A stretch of 64,000 nucleotides of DNA from a virus. The stretch's first letter is position 1. Each line of letters begins with the position of its first letter. Made by a program: the position numbers and the translations under genes. The DNA lies in the IMG/VR virus record IMGVR_UViG_3300044640_001869, positions 62,001 to 126,000 of that record; one strand, 5' to 3'. The notes under the pieces are model-generated. The model had not been told where the DNA came from. It searched no databases and worked only from the letters and a program-made list of their open reading frames with translations. Positions 34,181 to 42,461 of this stretch are shown in pieces.

Positions 34181-34567
34181 TTACCATTGGGGGTTACTAT
34201 CTTTTAACTCAATGTTATCACTAATCATAATAACCTGATTACCTGACCTTAAACCAAACATACGTTTTATTATCAAATATGTTATATGTTGTAGTATCTC
34301 ATCAATATCAAATCTTACTTTAGAATCCAAAATAGCATCAACCGAAATATAATAATTTGAACCGATATCATCCTTCCTCACTTGAAGGTGGGTTATATTG
34401 ATTTTATCAACGGCATCAACCCACTCAACAATACCCGATGACATCCAATCAGGGATTTCCTCATTTTCATACCATTTTTCAGCATACTCTTTTAAGTCTG
34501 CCAAAAATTTGTCGGTTAATTTTTGAAATCCGTTAATTAATTTTTGTTCGTCAATTACTACTTTCAT
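34181..34567 (-). CDS. Tagged KLINGF-family protein
   Basis: 128 residues. VVIDEQKLINGFQKLTDKFL is the tag plus first helix; the body IVEWVDAVDKINITHLQVRK and DEILQHITYLIIKRMFGLRS parallels the N-terminal half of the gene at 43502 (KLIDNFQKIIDRELSKL). Overlaps the upstream gene by 4 nt. Confidence 0.7.
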   Translation of the reverse strand: MKVVIDEQKLINGFQKLTDKFLADLKEYAEKWYENEEIPDWMSSGIVEWVDAVDKINITHLQVRKDDIGSNYYISVDAILDSKVRFDIDEILQHITYLIIKRMFGLRSGNQVIMISDNIELKDSNPQW

Positions 34568-35130
34568 CCATTATTTCTTGATTGGAATATAATATTGGGG
34601 TGACAAACCACACCAAACTTATCTTCCACGTTTATTTTAAGATAATCGGCAACACAGTCCTCAACCTCAGATTTAATTTCCCAACCGATTTCATCATCAT
34701 TAATAATATCCGCAAGTCTGTGTTCACTATTATCAACCATAATTAACTCAACAGTACCATCTTCATCATTAACCATAATAGTCAAATCACCAATCTCACC
34801 TATAAACTCAATATCAGGAACTTCAAATGTAAAATCATAACCACCACAATTAACGTGATGACCATCATTCTTCAAATACTCGTATGTTTTATTGATAGCC
34901 TCCTCAACACCAATATATTCTCTTAACCATTGATATAAAACCTTACGAAATTCAAAACGGTTAACGTATTTATTAATAGCAAGAACATTAACCATCTTGT
35001 TTGTTATACCAGGCCCAAATCTATCCCAATATTTAAAACAAACAGGTTTATATTTTTCTAACGAATCCATTGGAGATTCAACATCCTCAATCAATCTTTT
35101 ATATTGTGATTCGGTTATCTTTATTTTCAT
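34564..35130 (-). CDS. Tagged KYWD-family protein, copy 3
   Basis: Start 35130 (IKITESQYKRLIEDVESPM) is set by the tag and TATTTAT exactly 4 nt upstream. EDVE|SPM may be a cleavage point. VCFKYWDRFGPGITNKMVNV relates it to 32600 and 33220; the C-terminal half (YDFTFEVPDIEFIGEIGDLT) is its own. Function unknown. Confidence 0.72.
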   Translation of the reverse strand: MKIKITESQYKRLIEDVESPMDSLEKYKPVCFKYWDRFGPGITNKMVNVLAINKYVNRFEFRKVLYQWLREYIGVEEAINKTYEYLKNDGHHVNCGGYDFTFEVPDIEFIGEIGDLTIMVNDEDGTVELIMVDNSEHRLADIINDDEIGWEIKSEVEDCVADYLKINVEDKFGVVCHPNIIFQSRNNG

Positions 35131-35134
35131 AATT

Positions 35135-35141
35135 ATAAATA
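35135..35141 (-). promoter_or_regulatory. TATTTAT box, 4 nt from start at 35130
   Basis: Between the tag Met and an upstream terminator. Confidence 0.6.
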
Positions 35142-35149
35142 GTATTATA

Positions 35150-35185
35150 TACAAAAAAACCCCTCACATATTGGAGGGGTTCACT
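35150..35185 (-). terminator. Terminator
   Basis: AACCCCTC (35158-35165) / GAGGGGTT (35174-35181), T-run on the minus strand. Confidence 0.8.
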
Positions 35186-35200
35186 ATAATATTCTATTAA

Positions 35201-36109
35201 TTATAAGATAACATTTTTAGTGATTTTAGAACATTCACTAATTAATGCGAAAGTATCTTTATTTCTAATTGAAATATATGTTTCATAAAACAAAATTGCA
35301 TCTTCAAATAAACCTTGAGCAAATCCTTTAACCGCCCCATACGTTTGGCCAGCAACATCGGCAACTTTATTAGCAGCTTTCTTACCCAATTCCATCGCTT
35401 GACTACCAAGATTTTTAACTGCTCCCCAACCTTGTTTCGCTAAGTTCATCGCCGAATCCCAAGCCATACCAATTTGTTTTGATATTGCATCAAATTGTTG
35501 TTTACACCAATTCCAAACATCTTGACCGAATTCTTTAATTGTTGCGGCCATAACCAATATTTTACCATAAAACATTAAACCAAACTGTTTTAACGCTTTT
35601 AAACAATAAATCACAACTTTATATGAACCCTCAGCAACAGATTTAAAAAATGACCCTACAATGTCAATACCTGCTTTAATGGCAATCCCTAGTTTTTGGA
35701 ATATTTTAGTTACAATGTTAATAGTTGTTTCTGTAATCGCCTCAGTTGCTTTAATAACTGCTTTACCACACGCAGTTAAAAATTTAATCAACGCATTAAC
35801 AACTGTTTGAGTAATTTTAAAGGCTGCATAACCTATAAAACAAACGATACCTACAGGTGCAAACAGAATTGTAAGTGTTACTTTACCAATAGTTATTAAA
35901 GTTTGTTTAGCAACTTTTAAACCAGCCTTAATCATTTCTCTAGTTTTAAGTCCGGCATTTTGACCTCCTTGGATAGTTTTTTTCTCACCTTGTTGGAAAT
36001 TTCCCGACACATCTAATGGTGTTCCTTGTTCTTCAAGAATTTTTCTAACGTGCATCTCAAGTATTCTATCTTTTTCAACTTGAGGTATTGAATTAAAATT
36101 ATGTTTCAT
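35201..36109 (-). CDS. Tagged amphipathic-helix membrane-active protein
   Basis: 302 residues. Leader MKHNFNSIPQVEKDRILEMH with RKILE|EQG at 24-29. From 55 on it is nearly all helix: hydrophobic segments (LTILFAPVGIVCFIGYAAF; IGKVTLTIL) alternate with A/K-rich amphipathic repeats (WDSAMNLAKQGWGAVKNLGS). Resembles membrane-penetrating or tape-measure-like ejection proteins. TATTTAT lies 15 nt upstream. A role in DNA entry is inference. Confidence 0.7.
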   Translation of the reverse strand: MKHNFNSIPQVEKDRILEMHVRKILEEQGTPLDVSGNFQQGEKKTIQGGQNAGLKTREMIKAGLKVAKQTLITIGKVTLTILFAPVGIVCFIGYAAFKITQTVVNALIKFLTACGKAVIKATEAITETTINIVTKIFQKLGIAIKAGIDIVGSFFKSVAEGSYKVVIYCLKALKQFGLMFYGKILVMAATIKEFGQDVWNWCKQQFDAISKQIGMAWDSAMNLAKQGWGAVKNLGSQAMELGKKAANKVADVAGQTYGAVKGFAQGLFEDAILFYETYISIRNKDTFALISECSKITKNVIL

Positions 36110-36124
36110 AGTTATATTTTATTA

Positions 36125-36131
36125 ATAAATA
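36125..36131 (-). promoter_or_regulatory. TATTTAT box, 15 nt from start at 36109
   Basis: Upstream of the amphipathic-helix protein gene. Confidence 0.5.
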
Positions 36132-36148
36132 TCTATGATTTTAAAAAA

Positions 36149-36331
36149 TCACATAATTCTATTTACAATTCCAATTACAAACCCGATGATGAAACCACCA
36201 ACACAAATTGCTGGTATAATTGATGCCAACACAACTAAAGTCCAAAACAAAATGTTTTTTAGTCTACCTGCGTTCATAAATCTTTTTACTAAAAACGCCC
36301 CGATTCCTGTGATTAAAATAAATGCTATCAT
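36149..36331 (-). CDS. Small hydrophobic membrane protein
   Basis: 60 residues from MIAFILITGIGAFLVKRFMN: two membrane helices with a basic turn. Start 36331 is preferred over an in-frame ATG at 36361 because TATATTTG (36359-36366) would overlap that longer frame. Could be holin-like; no proof. Confidence 0.55.
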   Translation of the reverse strand: MIAFILITGIGAFLVKRFMNAGRLKNILFWTLVVLASIIPAICVGGFIIGFVIGIVNRIM

Positions 36332-36358
36332 TTTTTTATGTTTTAAAGTTATACAGAA

Positions 36359-36366
36359 CAAATATA
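36359..36366 (-). promoter_or_regulatory. TATATTTG box before gene at 36331
   Basis: CAAATATA on the plus strand, 27 nt from the start. Confidence 0.5.
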
Positions 36367-36404
36367 CGGAACCTTTTCGAATAAAAAAATTTTAACTATG
36401 ATTT

Positions 36405-36893
36405 TTATAAAAAACTATCTAAATTATATTTCTCAATTATTTGTTTGAATATCTGTTTCCTACCTCGTTTACCAATAGTATTTCGTTTACTGATAAATGA
36501 ATAACCAAATCCTGAATCACCACAAGTACCAAGTACTCTCCTTAATTCTTGACCTTGATGACTTATAAATGGTGAGGACGCGTGGGCTGTGAACTTATAA
36601 TTCATACCACCACTAGTCCATCTAAAATCACCAAGTTTTTTTTCTTTCTTATTCCAACTATCTTCTAAATTAAGTGATTCAAGTAAATGATTGTCGATAT
36701 ACATATTCTCACCTGTCGAATCAAATTTATATGGGACAAAACCTGTTGATTTATAGAATTCTTTTAAATCGTTATTGAAAAGTTTTAAAAGATTATTAAC
36801 ACCACCTAATAATTTTATAACATCACCTGTTTTTTTGGTAGTCAATAAATCTATGATTTTTTCACGTTGTCTCTCGGTAATTTTAATGTCCAT
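36405..36893 (-). CDS. Tagged LLGG-module protein, copy A
   Basis: 162 residues: IKITERQREKIIDLLTTKKT, DVIKLLGGVNNLLKLFNNDL, KEFYKSTGFVPYKFD, then FRWTSGGMNYKFTAHASSPF and RGRKQIFKQIIEKYNLDSF. A tandem duplicate of 36883-37395 (same order, the same IFKQIIEKYNLDS end). Overlaps it by 11 nt. Confidence 0.75.
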   Translation of the reverse strand: MDIKITERQREKIIDLLTTKKTGDVIKLLGGVNNLLKLFNNDLKEFYKSTGFVPYKFDSTGENMYIDNHLLESLNLEDSWNKKEKKLGDFRWTSGGMNYKFTAHASSPFISHQGQELRRVLGTCGDSGFGYSFISKRNTIGKRGRKQIFKQIIEKYNLDSFL

Positions 36894-37395
36894 TGTAACT
36901 ATCTAAATTATATTTCTCAATTATTTGTTTGTAAATTTGAGATTGAGCTCTTTTACCTAATTTTTCTTTTTGTTTTAGGTCACCATATCCAAATCCTAAA
37001 CCTAAATCATCACACATTCCAGCGACTTGCATAAACACTTGACCGTTAGAATCAATAGCTTTACCTGTTGCTACCGCATCAAACGTATACCTTGGACCGT
37101 TTTTTGTCCCAAAGATAAATTCACCTAATTTTTTTTGTTCATCAATCCAATGAGGTTTATCTTCTAAATTTAACCTATCAATTAATATTTTATCAATGTG
37201 CATTCTCCCACCATCAAGTTCGTCTATTGTATAAGGAATGTAACCTGTAAGTTCATAGAATTCCTTTAAGTCATTATTGACTATTTTTAAAAAATTATCA
37301 ACCCCACCCAATAATTTAAACACTTCTTGAGGGTTTCTGTTAGTCAATAATTTTAGTATTCTTTCACGTTGTTTTTCGGTGATTTTAATATCCAT
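36883..37395 (-). CDS. Tagged LLGG-module protein, copy B
   Basis: Start 37395 fixed by the IKITEKQRERILKLL tag and TATTTAT exactly 4 nt upstream, rather than the ATG at 37419. Motifs: EVFKLLGGVDNFLKIVNNDL, KEFYELTGYIPY, RMHIDKILIDRLNLED, SQIYKQIIEKYNLDSYNG. Unassigned function; same family as copy A. Confidence 0.75.
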   Translation of the reverse strand: MDIKITEKQRERILKLLTNRNPQEVFKLLGGVDNFLKIVNNDLKEFYELTGYIPYTIDELDGGRMHIDKILIDRLNLEDKPHWIDEQKKLGEFIFGTKNGPRYTFDAVATGKAIDSNGQVFMQVAGMCDDLGLGFGYGDLKQKEKLGKRAQSQIYKQIIEKYNLDSYNGH

Positions 37396-37399
37396 AATC

Positions 37400-37406
37400 A
37401 TAAATA
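37400..37406 (-). promoter_or_regulatory. TATTTAT box, 4 nt from start at 37395
   Basis: Decides the start of LLGG copy B. Confidence 0.6.
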
Positions 37407-37414
37407 CTTTTATA

Positions 37415-37445
37415 AACAAAAAACCCCACGGATGAGGTGGGGATA
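37415..37445 (-). terminator. Terminator
   Basis: CCCCAC (37424-37429) / GTGGGG (37437-37442), T-run on the minus strand, just after the 37465 gene. Confidence 0.75.
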
Positions 37446-37464
37446 ATATAATATTAATTAATGA

Positions 37465-38004
37465 TTACCAAGTATCTTCATCATCTTCTAAATCATCGAA
37501 TTCTGTTAAATCCAATTCTTCTTCATCATCAAATTCAGAGTCGTCACCACCAAAATCACCATCGTGTTGTGCAAATCCTAAATCTTCTTCTTCTTCATCA
37601 TCTACAAATCTAGAATCATCCGGATAAAACATATCATTATAATTTTCATGGTCTAGTTCATTATAAACAAAATCATTAAATTCTTCATCACTCATCCCAT
37701 AATCAGATGCAATATTAGGATTTGACCTAAATTTCTTTAACAAATGTTTCTGAATTATATTTAAAGGTTTTTCTTCACCTTCAAAATCTTCTTCCAATTC
37801 ATCTGACATATAATCAACACCAACCATTTCTTCTAATTCATCTTCGATTGAAGGTTCATCTTGTTCTACTAATGGTTTAACATTACCTGATTTACTCTCC
37901 AATAAAGTTCTAAATCTTGAAGTATCTAACTTCATTCCACCTTCGTGTTGTTCTCTAATTGAGTTTTTTTCTTCCTCACTCAAATTATTTAATAAATGTT
38001 TCAT
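37465..38004 (-). CDS. Tagged, highly acidic protein
   Basis: 179 residues. Leader LSEEEKNSIREQHEGGMKLD has SIRE|QHE; a second conserved block TSRFRTLLESKSGNVKPLVE follows and could carry another site (LLES). The last 110 residues are about half D/E. Net charge suits an internal scaffold, DNA-compaction counter-partner or nuclease inhibitor; undecided. TATTTAT lies 14 nt upstream. Confidence 0.72.
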   Translation of the reverse strand: MKHLLNNLSEEEKNSIREQHEGGMKLDTSRFRTLLESKSGNVKPLVEQDEPSIEDELEEMVGVDYMSDELEEDFEGEEKPLNIIQKHLLKKFRSNPNIASDYGMSDEEFNDFVYNELDHENYNDMFYPDDSRFVDDEEEEDLGFAQHDGDFGGDDSEFDDEEELDLTEFDDLEDDEDTW

Positions 38005-38018
38005 AATCTTTTTTATAT

Positions 38019-38025
38019 ATAAATA
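38019..38025 (-). promoter_or_regulatory. TATTTAT box, 14 nt from start at 38004
   Basis: Upstream of the acidic tagged gene. Confidence 0.5.
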
Positions 38026-38033
38026 TAGTTAAT

Positions 38034-38092
38034 TCAAAAAAAGAAACCCAAGTATTACCTTGGGTCGGACCTAAAATACTATTTTAGGTGGG
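38034..38092 (-). terminator. Double-hairpin terminator
   Basis: ACCTAAAAT (38069-38077) / ATTTTAGGT (38081-38089), then CCCAAG (38047-38052) / CTTGGG (38059-38064) and a T-run, read on the minus strand. Confidence 0.75.
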
Positions 38093-38093
38093 G

Positions 38094-39227
38094 TTATTTT
38101 GGATATACTAAACTTTCTTTATTAATTGTCACAACATTATTACCATCTGAAATTACATATCCGTAGTTTTCAAAAATATAAAAATCCTGTTTATTAGCAA
38201 AAATTAAATACTGTACTTTTTTACTATAATTTTTCATCTTATAAGTTGAGATGATAAATGATGATTCATCGGTTTTTATACCACTTAATGGTTTAACTTG
38301 GAATGTTGATTCAACACCATTTTTAATGGTAATAAAATCCACCCCTTGTTTTCTATCTCTACCTGTACCCGCACAAAATTGTTGAATCTTGTCAGGTGAA
38401 ACATTTAATTTATTTATTAAATGGTTTATGGCATAATTTTCGGTTTCAGTCCCTTTATTATAAGATTCAAAATTTAAATTAACCAACACCTTTAATTTAA
38501 TACCATCAAACAAATCATTTTGATTTTCAACTATCCACGATTTAAAATTATCAAGTGACACTTGTTGTGGGTCAGTATCATAATACCAATTCAATAATTG
38601 TTTAATTACTTTTGGATTGGTATCAAAGAAATTTAAAATCGACCAAACTTGACCGTTAACATTTGTATTATACAATGGGTCAATAGGGTTGTTAACATCA
38701 ACAATTAATCCGATATTACTTTCACACATTGCTGATGTAACAATATATTTATTCGATTTTTTATTCAGAATAATGTAATTATTAAGACCCAAATTATCCT
38801 TAAACTTTTCAAATAATAATTTTGTTATAAATTCAGGAAATCCTGAATTTAATTTTTTCAAATCATCAGGATATAAGTTTGTAACGACTTGTTTTTTAAT
38901 ATATTCAGGATAATCAGACTTTAAAATATATAAGTTATTATTCTTGCTAATATATAACTTATCACTTTCAATTTCTAAAGTATTTAATGGGTTGATAACC
39001 GATTTAAATGATATTTTAGTCGGAAGTTTACTCTGTTTAATGGAACTCAACATATCTTTATCAGATGTTGATACACCATTAATATAAATTGCACCTGTTG
39101 GCCATTCACCGTGCCTAATATCAGTAAACTCAGCAAATGGTTTAATTTCATCTTCAGGTTTATCATCAGATAAACTTAATTCTTGCTCTATTAAATCAAA
39201 TTGTCTTTCTGTTATAATAATTTTCAT
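38094..39227 (-). CDS. Tagged PD-(D/E)XK-like nuclease
   Basis: 377 residues. IIITERQFDLIEQELSLSDD is the tag. The C-terminal third has an arrangement typical of the PD-(D/E)XK fold: helix Glu (GTETENYAINHL, E261/E263), GVDFIT (D297) at the end of a strand, then FQVKPL (Q310-x-K312) in place of E-x-K. The preceding 250 residues are unassigned. If packaged, the enzyme would arrive with the phage DNA and could cut host or rival DNA. TATTTAT lies exactly 4 nt upstream. Confidence 0.7.
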   Translation of the reverse strand: MKIIITERQFDLIEQELSLSDDKPEDEIKPFAEFTDIRHGEWPTGAIYINGVSTSDKDMLSSIKQSKLPTKISFKSVINPLNTLEIESDKLYISKNNNLYILKSDYPEYIKKQVVTNLYPDDLKKLNSGFPEFITKLLFEKFKDNLGLNNYIILNKKSNKYIVTSAMCESNIGLIVDVNNPIDPLYNTNVNGQVWSILNFFDTNPKVIKQLLNWYYDTDPQQVSLDNFKSWIVENQNDLFDGIKLKVLVNLNFESYNKGTETENYAINHLINKLNVSPDKIQQFCAGTGRDRKQGVDFITIKNGVESTFQVKPLSGIKTDESSFIISTYKMKNYSKKVQYLIFANKQDFYIFENYGYVISDGNNVVTINKESLVYPK

Positions 39228-39231
39228 ACCA

Positions 39232-39238
39232 ATAAATA
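39232..39238 (-). promoter_or_regulatory. TATTTAT box, 4 nt from start at 39227
   Basis: Promoter of the tagged nuclease-like gene. Confidence 0.6.
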
Positions 39239-39287
39239 GTCTTTAAATCAAATAATTTATTATCTTTACATATATAAACAATGAGTT

Positions 39288-39806
39288 ATGAAAAAGTTAG
39301 TTTTAAGTTTAGTATTTGGTTTGGTAACGTTACTAAACGTGTTCTCACAAAAATCATCTGATAATGATAAAGTTTTCAATTCTTTAAAAGACAAAAGAAT
39401 TGACTCAATCATAAATTCAGTAACTCCGGTATATGGTAATCATTCTAATCTTAAAAAACAAATACTAAATGTTTTATACGATAAAAAATATGATATAATC
39501 CTTAGTGCAATCAACACTAAAGGTTTCAAAGGTTTATACTACCTTAACGAATATGATGGACAAGATTTGAAACCTAATACAACTCCTGACTCCGTATTTG
39601 TAAATACTCTTAAAAATTTCACAAACAAATTACCTAAAAATAAATCAAAAGTGATTTCTAAATTCACTAACACAAGTTTCATTAATGATAAAATGTTATT
39701 TGAAGAATACACATACGTGAATGATGATACTACTTACTTCTTACGTGTTGTTTACATCAACTCACAACTAAATGGAATGTATTTAAACATCCACAGTCAA
39801 TACTAA
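39288..39806 (+). CDS. Exported protein with Sec signal peptide
   Basis: 172 residues. Signal peptide KKLVLSLVFGLVTLLNVFSQ, cleavage probably after Q21. The mature part is basic and soluble (NSLKDKRIDSIINSVTPVYG, FVNTLKNFTNKLPKNKSKVI). No family recognised. One of three Sec-exported proteins here (with 23580 and 26761), all with Bacteroidetes-like ...SQ or ...GQ ends. Confidence 0.7.
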   Translation: MKKLVLSLVFGLVTLLNVFSQKSSDNDKVFNSLKDKRIDSIINSVTPVYGNHSNLKKQILNVLYDKKYDIILSAINTKGFKGLYYLNEYDGQDLKPNTTPDSVFVNTLKNFTNKLPKNKSKVISKFTNTSFINDKMLFEEYTYVNDDTTYFLRVVYINSQLNGMYLNIHSQY

Positions 39807-39807
39807 T

Positions 39808-39842
39808 GAATAACCCCACTCAATTGGTGGGGTTTATTTTTA
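39808..39842. terminator. Bidirectional terminator
   Basis: AACCCCAC (39812-39819) / GTGGGGTT (39827-39834) followed by a T-run, between convergent genes. Confidence 0.8.
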
Positions 39843-40511
39843 TACTTTTTTAATGTTACCTGGAAAGTACTCGATTGATGCTGAATATATGGCTTTCATT
39901 TCATTACCACCAGCACCCCATTTATTAGAAACTAAATTAGTTGGGAATTTAGCATAAAAATCAGGACCTGTCATAGAACTAATAGATACGATTGTTTTAA
40001 AAATTGATTCGAAATTTGAGATTATACTTGAACCTAATATTTTTGCTTGATTTTGTTGTAGCAATCTCAAAGACTGTAATAAACTAATAACATTTTCTTT
40101 TGTAATATTACCATAAAAACCTCTACAAACTAATGATATAAAATCCATAGCACCTCTATCATCAATACCAAACATTTTAGCATCTTTCATAAAACCAATT
40201 TTATTATTTAACATACTAACAATTGCACTCTGAGCACCCGAAGTATTTAAAAAATCCAAAGTTAATGCGGCACCCGGAGCACTCGGAACTTGATTAAACA
40301 ATATAAAATTACCTTGACCTAATTCTGATGTTACACCACCCATTTCTGAACCAGCAGAAAACCCTGATTTATTATTGATTACAAATTTAATACCACCAGC
40401 TAATGGTGTTATATTTAATGCGGCATTTTCTGTTTGTGGTTTCACAGTAGTTTGTTCATACAAACTTTTAATATGTCGTTTATCATCTTCCGTAATTATA
40501 AATTTTCCCAT
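39840..40511 (-). CDS. Tagged protein
   Basis: 223 residues: GKFIITEDDKRHIKSLYEQ with SLYE|QTT as a clear maturation site. The mature part has a Gly/Ala/Ser-rich first half (GGIKFVINNKSGFSAGSEMG) and a helical second half with FESIFKTIVSISSMTGPDFY. No family recognised. TATTTAT lies 14 nt upstream, the same spacing as in 45748, which has a near-identical leader. Confidence 0.72.
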   Translation of the reverse strand: MGKFIITEDDKRHIKSLYEQTTVKPQTENAALNITPLAGGIKFVINNKSGFSAGSEMGGVTSELGQGNFILFNQVPSAPGAALTLDFLNTSGAQSAIVSMLNNKIGFMKDAKMFGIDDRGAMDFISLVCRGFYGNITKENVISLLQSLRLLQQNQAKILGSSIISNFESIFKTIVSISSMTGPDFYAKFPTNLVSNKWGAGGNEMKAIYSASIEYFPGNIKKV

Positions 40512-40525
40512 AGATATTTTTTAAT

Positions 40526-40532
40526 ATAAATA
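40526..40532 (-). promoter_or_regulatory. TATTTAT box, 14 nt from start at 40511
   Basis: Overlaps the tail of the neighbouring gene at 40534 only by proximity. Confidence 0.5.
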
Positions 40533-40533
40533 C

Positions 40534-41142
40534 CTATAAATAACGAAAACTGTGAGTCGGACTGTAATTTACCCCAATAACATCCCTATAACTAATGTGC
40601 ATTGATTCCAATTTAGGGACTTTGAAATTTAAATCACAAAACTTTACAAATCTTACATTCTCACGATGTCTGGTTTTACCATATTCCTCCAACATACGAC
40701 AATAATAATTCTCAGGCATCCTAAAAGATTTCTCAAATAAATCCCTCAATGAATTATCAACCATCATTACACCGTTATCATCAATATAAAATAGGGGAAA
40801 TGTATTATAATAATACACATTAGCATCATTTGTCCGAAAATGATATGATTCAGCATCTTGTAATAAAATTCTAAATTTTTTAAACTTCCCAAATATCGTA
40901 AATATCTCGTCAGGATACGATGCAAATGTCTTATACAATACTTGACCCCCAATCAACTTAGTAAATCTATTTAAACCGAATTTTTGCATTACTTTACTAA
41001 TACTAGGTATCAAAACATCATAACGATATTTCTGACCCTCAGTTAAGAAAACATAATCATAATATGGTCTATCCCATCCTTCACGGGGATATGATAAACT
41101 TCTTACCGGTCTATCCCAATCATTCAGATTCTTCTTCATCAT
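40534..41142 (-). CDS. LLGG-type module protein without leader
   Basis: 202 residues. A Trp/Tyr/Arg-rich N-terminus (NDWDRPVRSLSYPREGWDRP) precedes EGQKYRYDVLIPSISKVMQK and FGLNRFTKLIGGQVLYKTFA, a variant of the K-L-x-G-G module. The end reads HISYRDVIGVNYSPTHSFR. The tag seems replaced by the N-terminal extension. Overlaps the upstream membrane-protein gene by 23 nt. Confidence 0.65.
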   Translation of the reverse strand: MMKKNLNDWDRPVRSLSYPREGWDRPYYDYVFLTEGQKYRYDVLIPSISKVMQKFGLNRFTKLIGGQVLYKTFASYPDEIFTIFGKFKKFRILLQDAESYHFRTNDANVYYYNTFPLFYIDDNGVMMVDNSLRDLFEKSFRMPENYYCRMLEEYGKTRHRENVRFVKFCDLNFKVPKLESMHISYRDVIGVNYSPTHSFRYL

Positions 41143-41311
41143 TTTTCTTCTTACACTGATTCAACTCAATTTGACATAAGAATGCTGACACAGCGTAGAA
41201 AAATGCCGAAAACCAACCCAATCTTTCTTCGTAACTATTACTGTTGAATAAATTATTAACACTACCTAATACCCCAATAATATACACTACCATAAAAAAC
41301 TTACCACTCAT
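41120..41311 (-). CDS. Small two-helix membrane protein
   Basis: 63 residues: helices at about 4-18 (FFMVVYIIGVLGSV) and 32-50 (WFSAFFYAVSAFLCQI), and a charged tail QCKKKNDEEESE. Overlaps both neighbours (4 and 23 nt). Function unknown. Confidence 0.6.
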   Translation of the reverse strand: MSGKFFMVVYIIGVLGSVNNLFNSNSYEERLGWFSAFFYAVSAFLCQIELNQCKKKNDEEESE

Positions 41312-41652
41312 ACCAATTTTTCTTTTAATATTAATAAATCATTATCATTTAAACAAACATTGAACCCATCATCCTGATAATTTAACCAATTATTATAAGG
41401 AATATCAGGAAATAAACCGAAATCTTTAGTGTTGATTAATGTATACTTACTAAATGTGAAACCAAACAATCTCTTACATAATGACATATGTTCCTCAAAT
41501 GATATACTTTTCCACCCGTTTTCAAGAATAATATCGTGAATATCGTATATTTTTTCACTTAATAACACGTTTTTATGATAAAACGTATATCTAATCTTAT
41601 ATCTCTTGTCTGATTTATCTTTAATCTTCCGTAACTGAATAACACTTTTCAT
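41308..41652 (-). CDS. Hypothetical protein; start set by promoter
   Basis: Start 41652 (MKSVIQLRKIKDKSDKRYKI) is chosen over an in-frame ATG at 41679 because TATATTTG lies exactly 4 nt upstream and the longer frame would run into a terminator. 114 residues, basic at first, with FEEHMSLCKRLFGFTFSKYT. No family recognised. Confidence 0.65.
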   Translation of the reverse strand: MKSVIQLRKIKDKSDKRYKIRYTFYHKNVLLSEKIYDIHDIILENGWKSISFEEHMSLCKRLFGFTFSKYTLINTKDFGLFPDIPYNNWLNYQDDGFNVCLNDNDLLILKEKLV

Positions 41653-41656
41653 AAAA

Positions 41657-41664
41657 CAAATATA
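41657..41664 (-). promoter_or_regulatory. TATATTTG box, 4 nt from start at 41652
   Basis: CAAATATA on the plus strand; decides the start. Confidence 0.65.
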
Positions 41665-41667
41665 ATA

Positions 41668-41703
41668 AAAAAACCCCACTCTTTTTAGAAATGGGGTTTT
41701 TTA
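41668..41703 (-). terminator. Terminator
   Basis: AACCCCA (41672-41678) / TGGGGTT (41692-41698), after the 41722 gene. Confidence 0.8.
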
Positions 41704-41721
41704 TTAATCTCTTTTTTAATC

Positions 41722-42120
41722 CTATTTATCAATTTTTCCATTAAATTTCATACCTCTCCACTCAACTTCGTTTGGATATTCAAAGGTATTTCCATTGTCA
41801 ATATTAATAACACTTTTTAAGAAATCACTTAACGCCTTTTGAGCTGAATCAATTTGAGCTGAATCAATTTGAACAGAATCAATATCACCCATTTGGTTAA
41901 TAATATCATTAAATGTTTCTATTGAAAATTCAGCAATTTCTGAAATATCCTTTTTTAATCCTTCTAATCTAGATTTATCATAATTTAATTTTCCGATTTT
42001 TCTTTCTTTTTCAACTCTCGGACTCAATTTACGTGCTGGCATTTCCCCTTCTTGCTCACTAATAATACGTTTAACTAACTTAGTTAAATCACGTTCCGTT
42101 AATCTTATAACTTTTTTCAT
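41722..42120 (-). CDS. Tagged protein, RLTExDL-type leader
   Basis: 132 residues. KKVIRLTERDLTKLVKRIIS then E: IISE|QEG is the model maturation site of this tag type. A basic linker (ARKLSPRVEKERKIGKLNYD) precedes a helical part with a three-fold I-D-S-[AV]-Q repeat near 84-96. TATTTAT lies 17 nt upstream. Function unknown. Confidence 0.75.
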   Translation of the reverse strand: MKKVIRLTERDLTKLVKRIISEQEGEMPARKLSPRVEKERKIGKLNYDKSRLEGLKKDISEIAEFSIETFNDIINQMGDIDSVQIDSAQIDSAQKALSDFLKSVINIDNGNTFEYPNEVEWRGMKFNGKIDK

Positions 42121-42137
42121 ATTTTTTACTTTTATTT

Positions 42138-42144
42138 ATAAATA
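42138..42144 (-). promoter_or_regulatory. TATTTAT box, 17 nt from start at 42120
   Basis: Upstream of an RLTExDL-tagged gene. Confidence 0.45.
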
Positions 42145-42188
42145 TTAATTAATTAAAAAAAAACACCACCAATTAGAAATGGGGAATT

Positions 42189-42461
42189 TTATCTATTATT
42201 ATCGTAATACTGTTTTAGTCTATCACCAAATATTTCCATTATTTCGTTATGAACATCTTCATTAAAATACATCTCATTCTTATTACAAGAACGTCTTACG
42301 AAGGCTGTTAAAATATATTTGTAAGTATCCCATTCAAAGTCACCAGGGGGAACAAGTAATTTTTCTTCACCACTAGTTAATTTATCAACGAACTCTTTCA
42401 TACATTCATATCTTCGTCTCATATAACGACTATATTGTTCTTCTGTAATTATTATTTTCAT
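42189..42461 (-). CDS. Tagged small helical protein
   Basis: 90 residues: IIITEEQYSRYMRRRYECMK, then FVDKLTSGEEKLLVPPGDFE, WDTYKYILTAFVRRSCNKNE and a last helix ending YYDNNR. No L/I-x-E site follows the tag, unlike others. ATGA overlap with the next upstream gene. Confidence 0.7.
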   Translation of the reverse strand: MKIIITEEQYSRYMRRRYECMKEFVDKLTSGEEKLLVPPGDFEWDTYKYILTAFVRRSCNKNEMYFNEDVHNEIMEIFGDRLKQYYDNNR

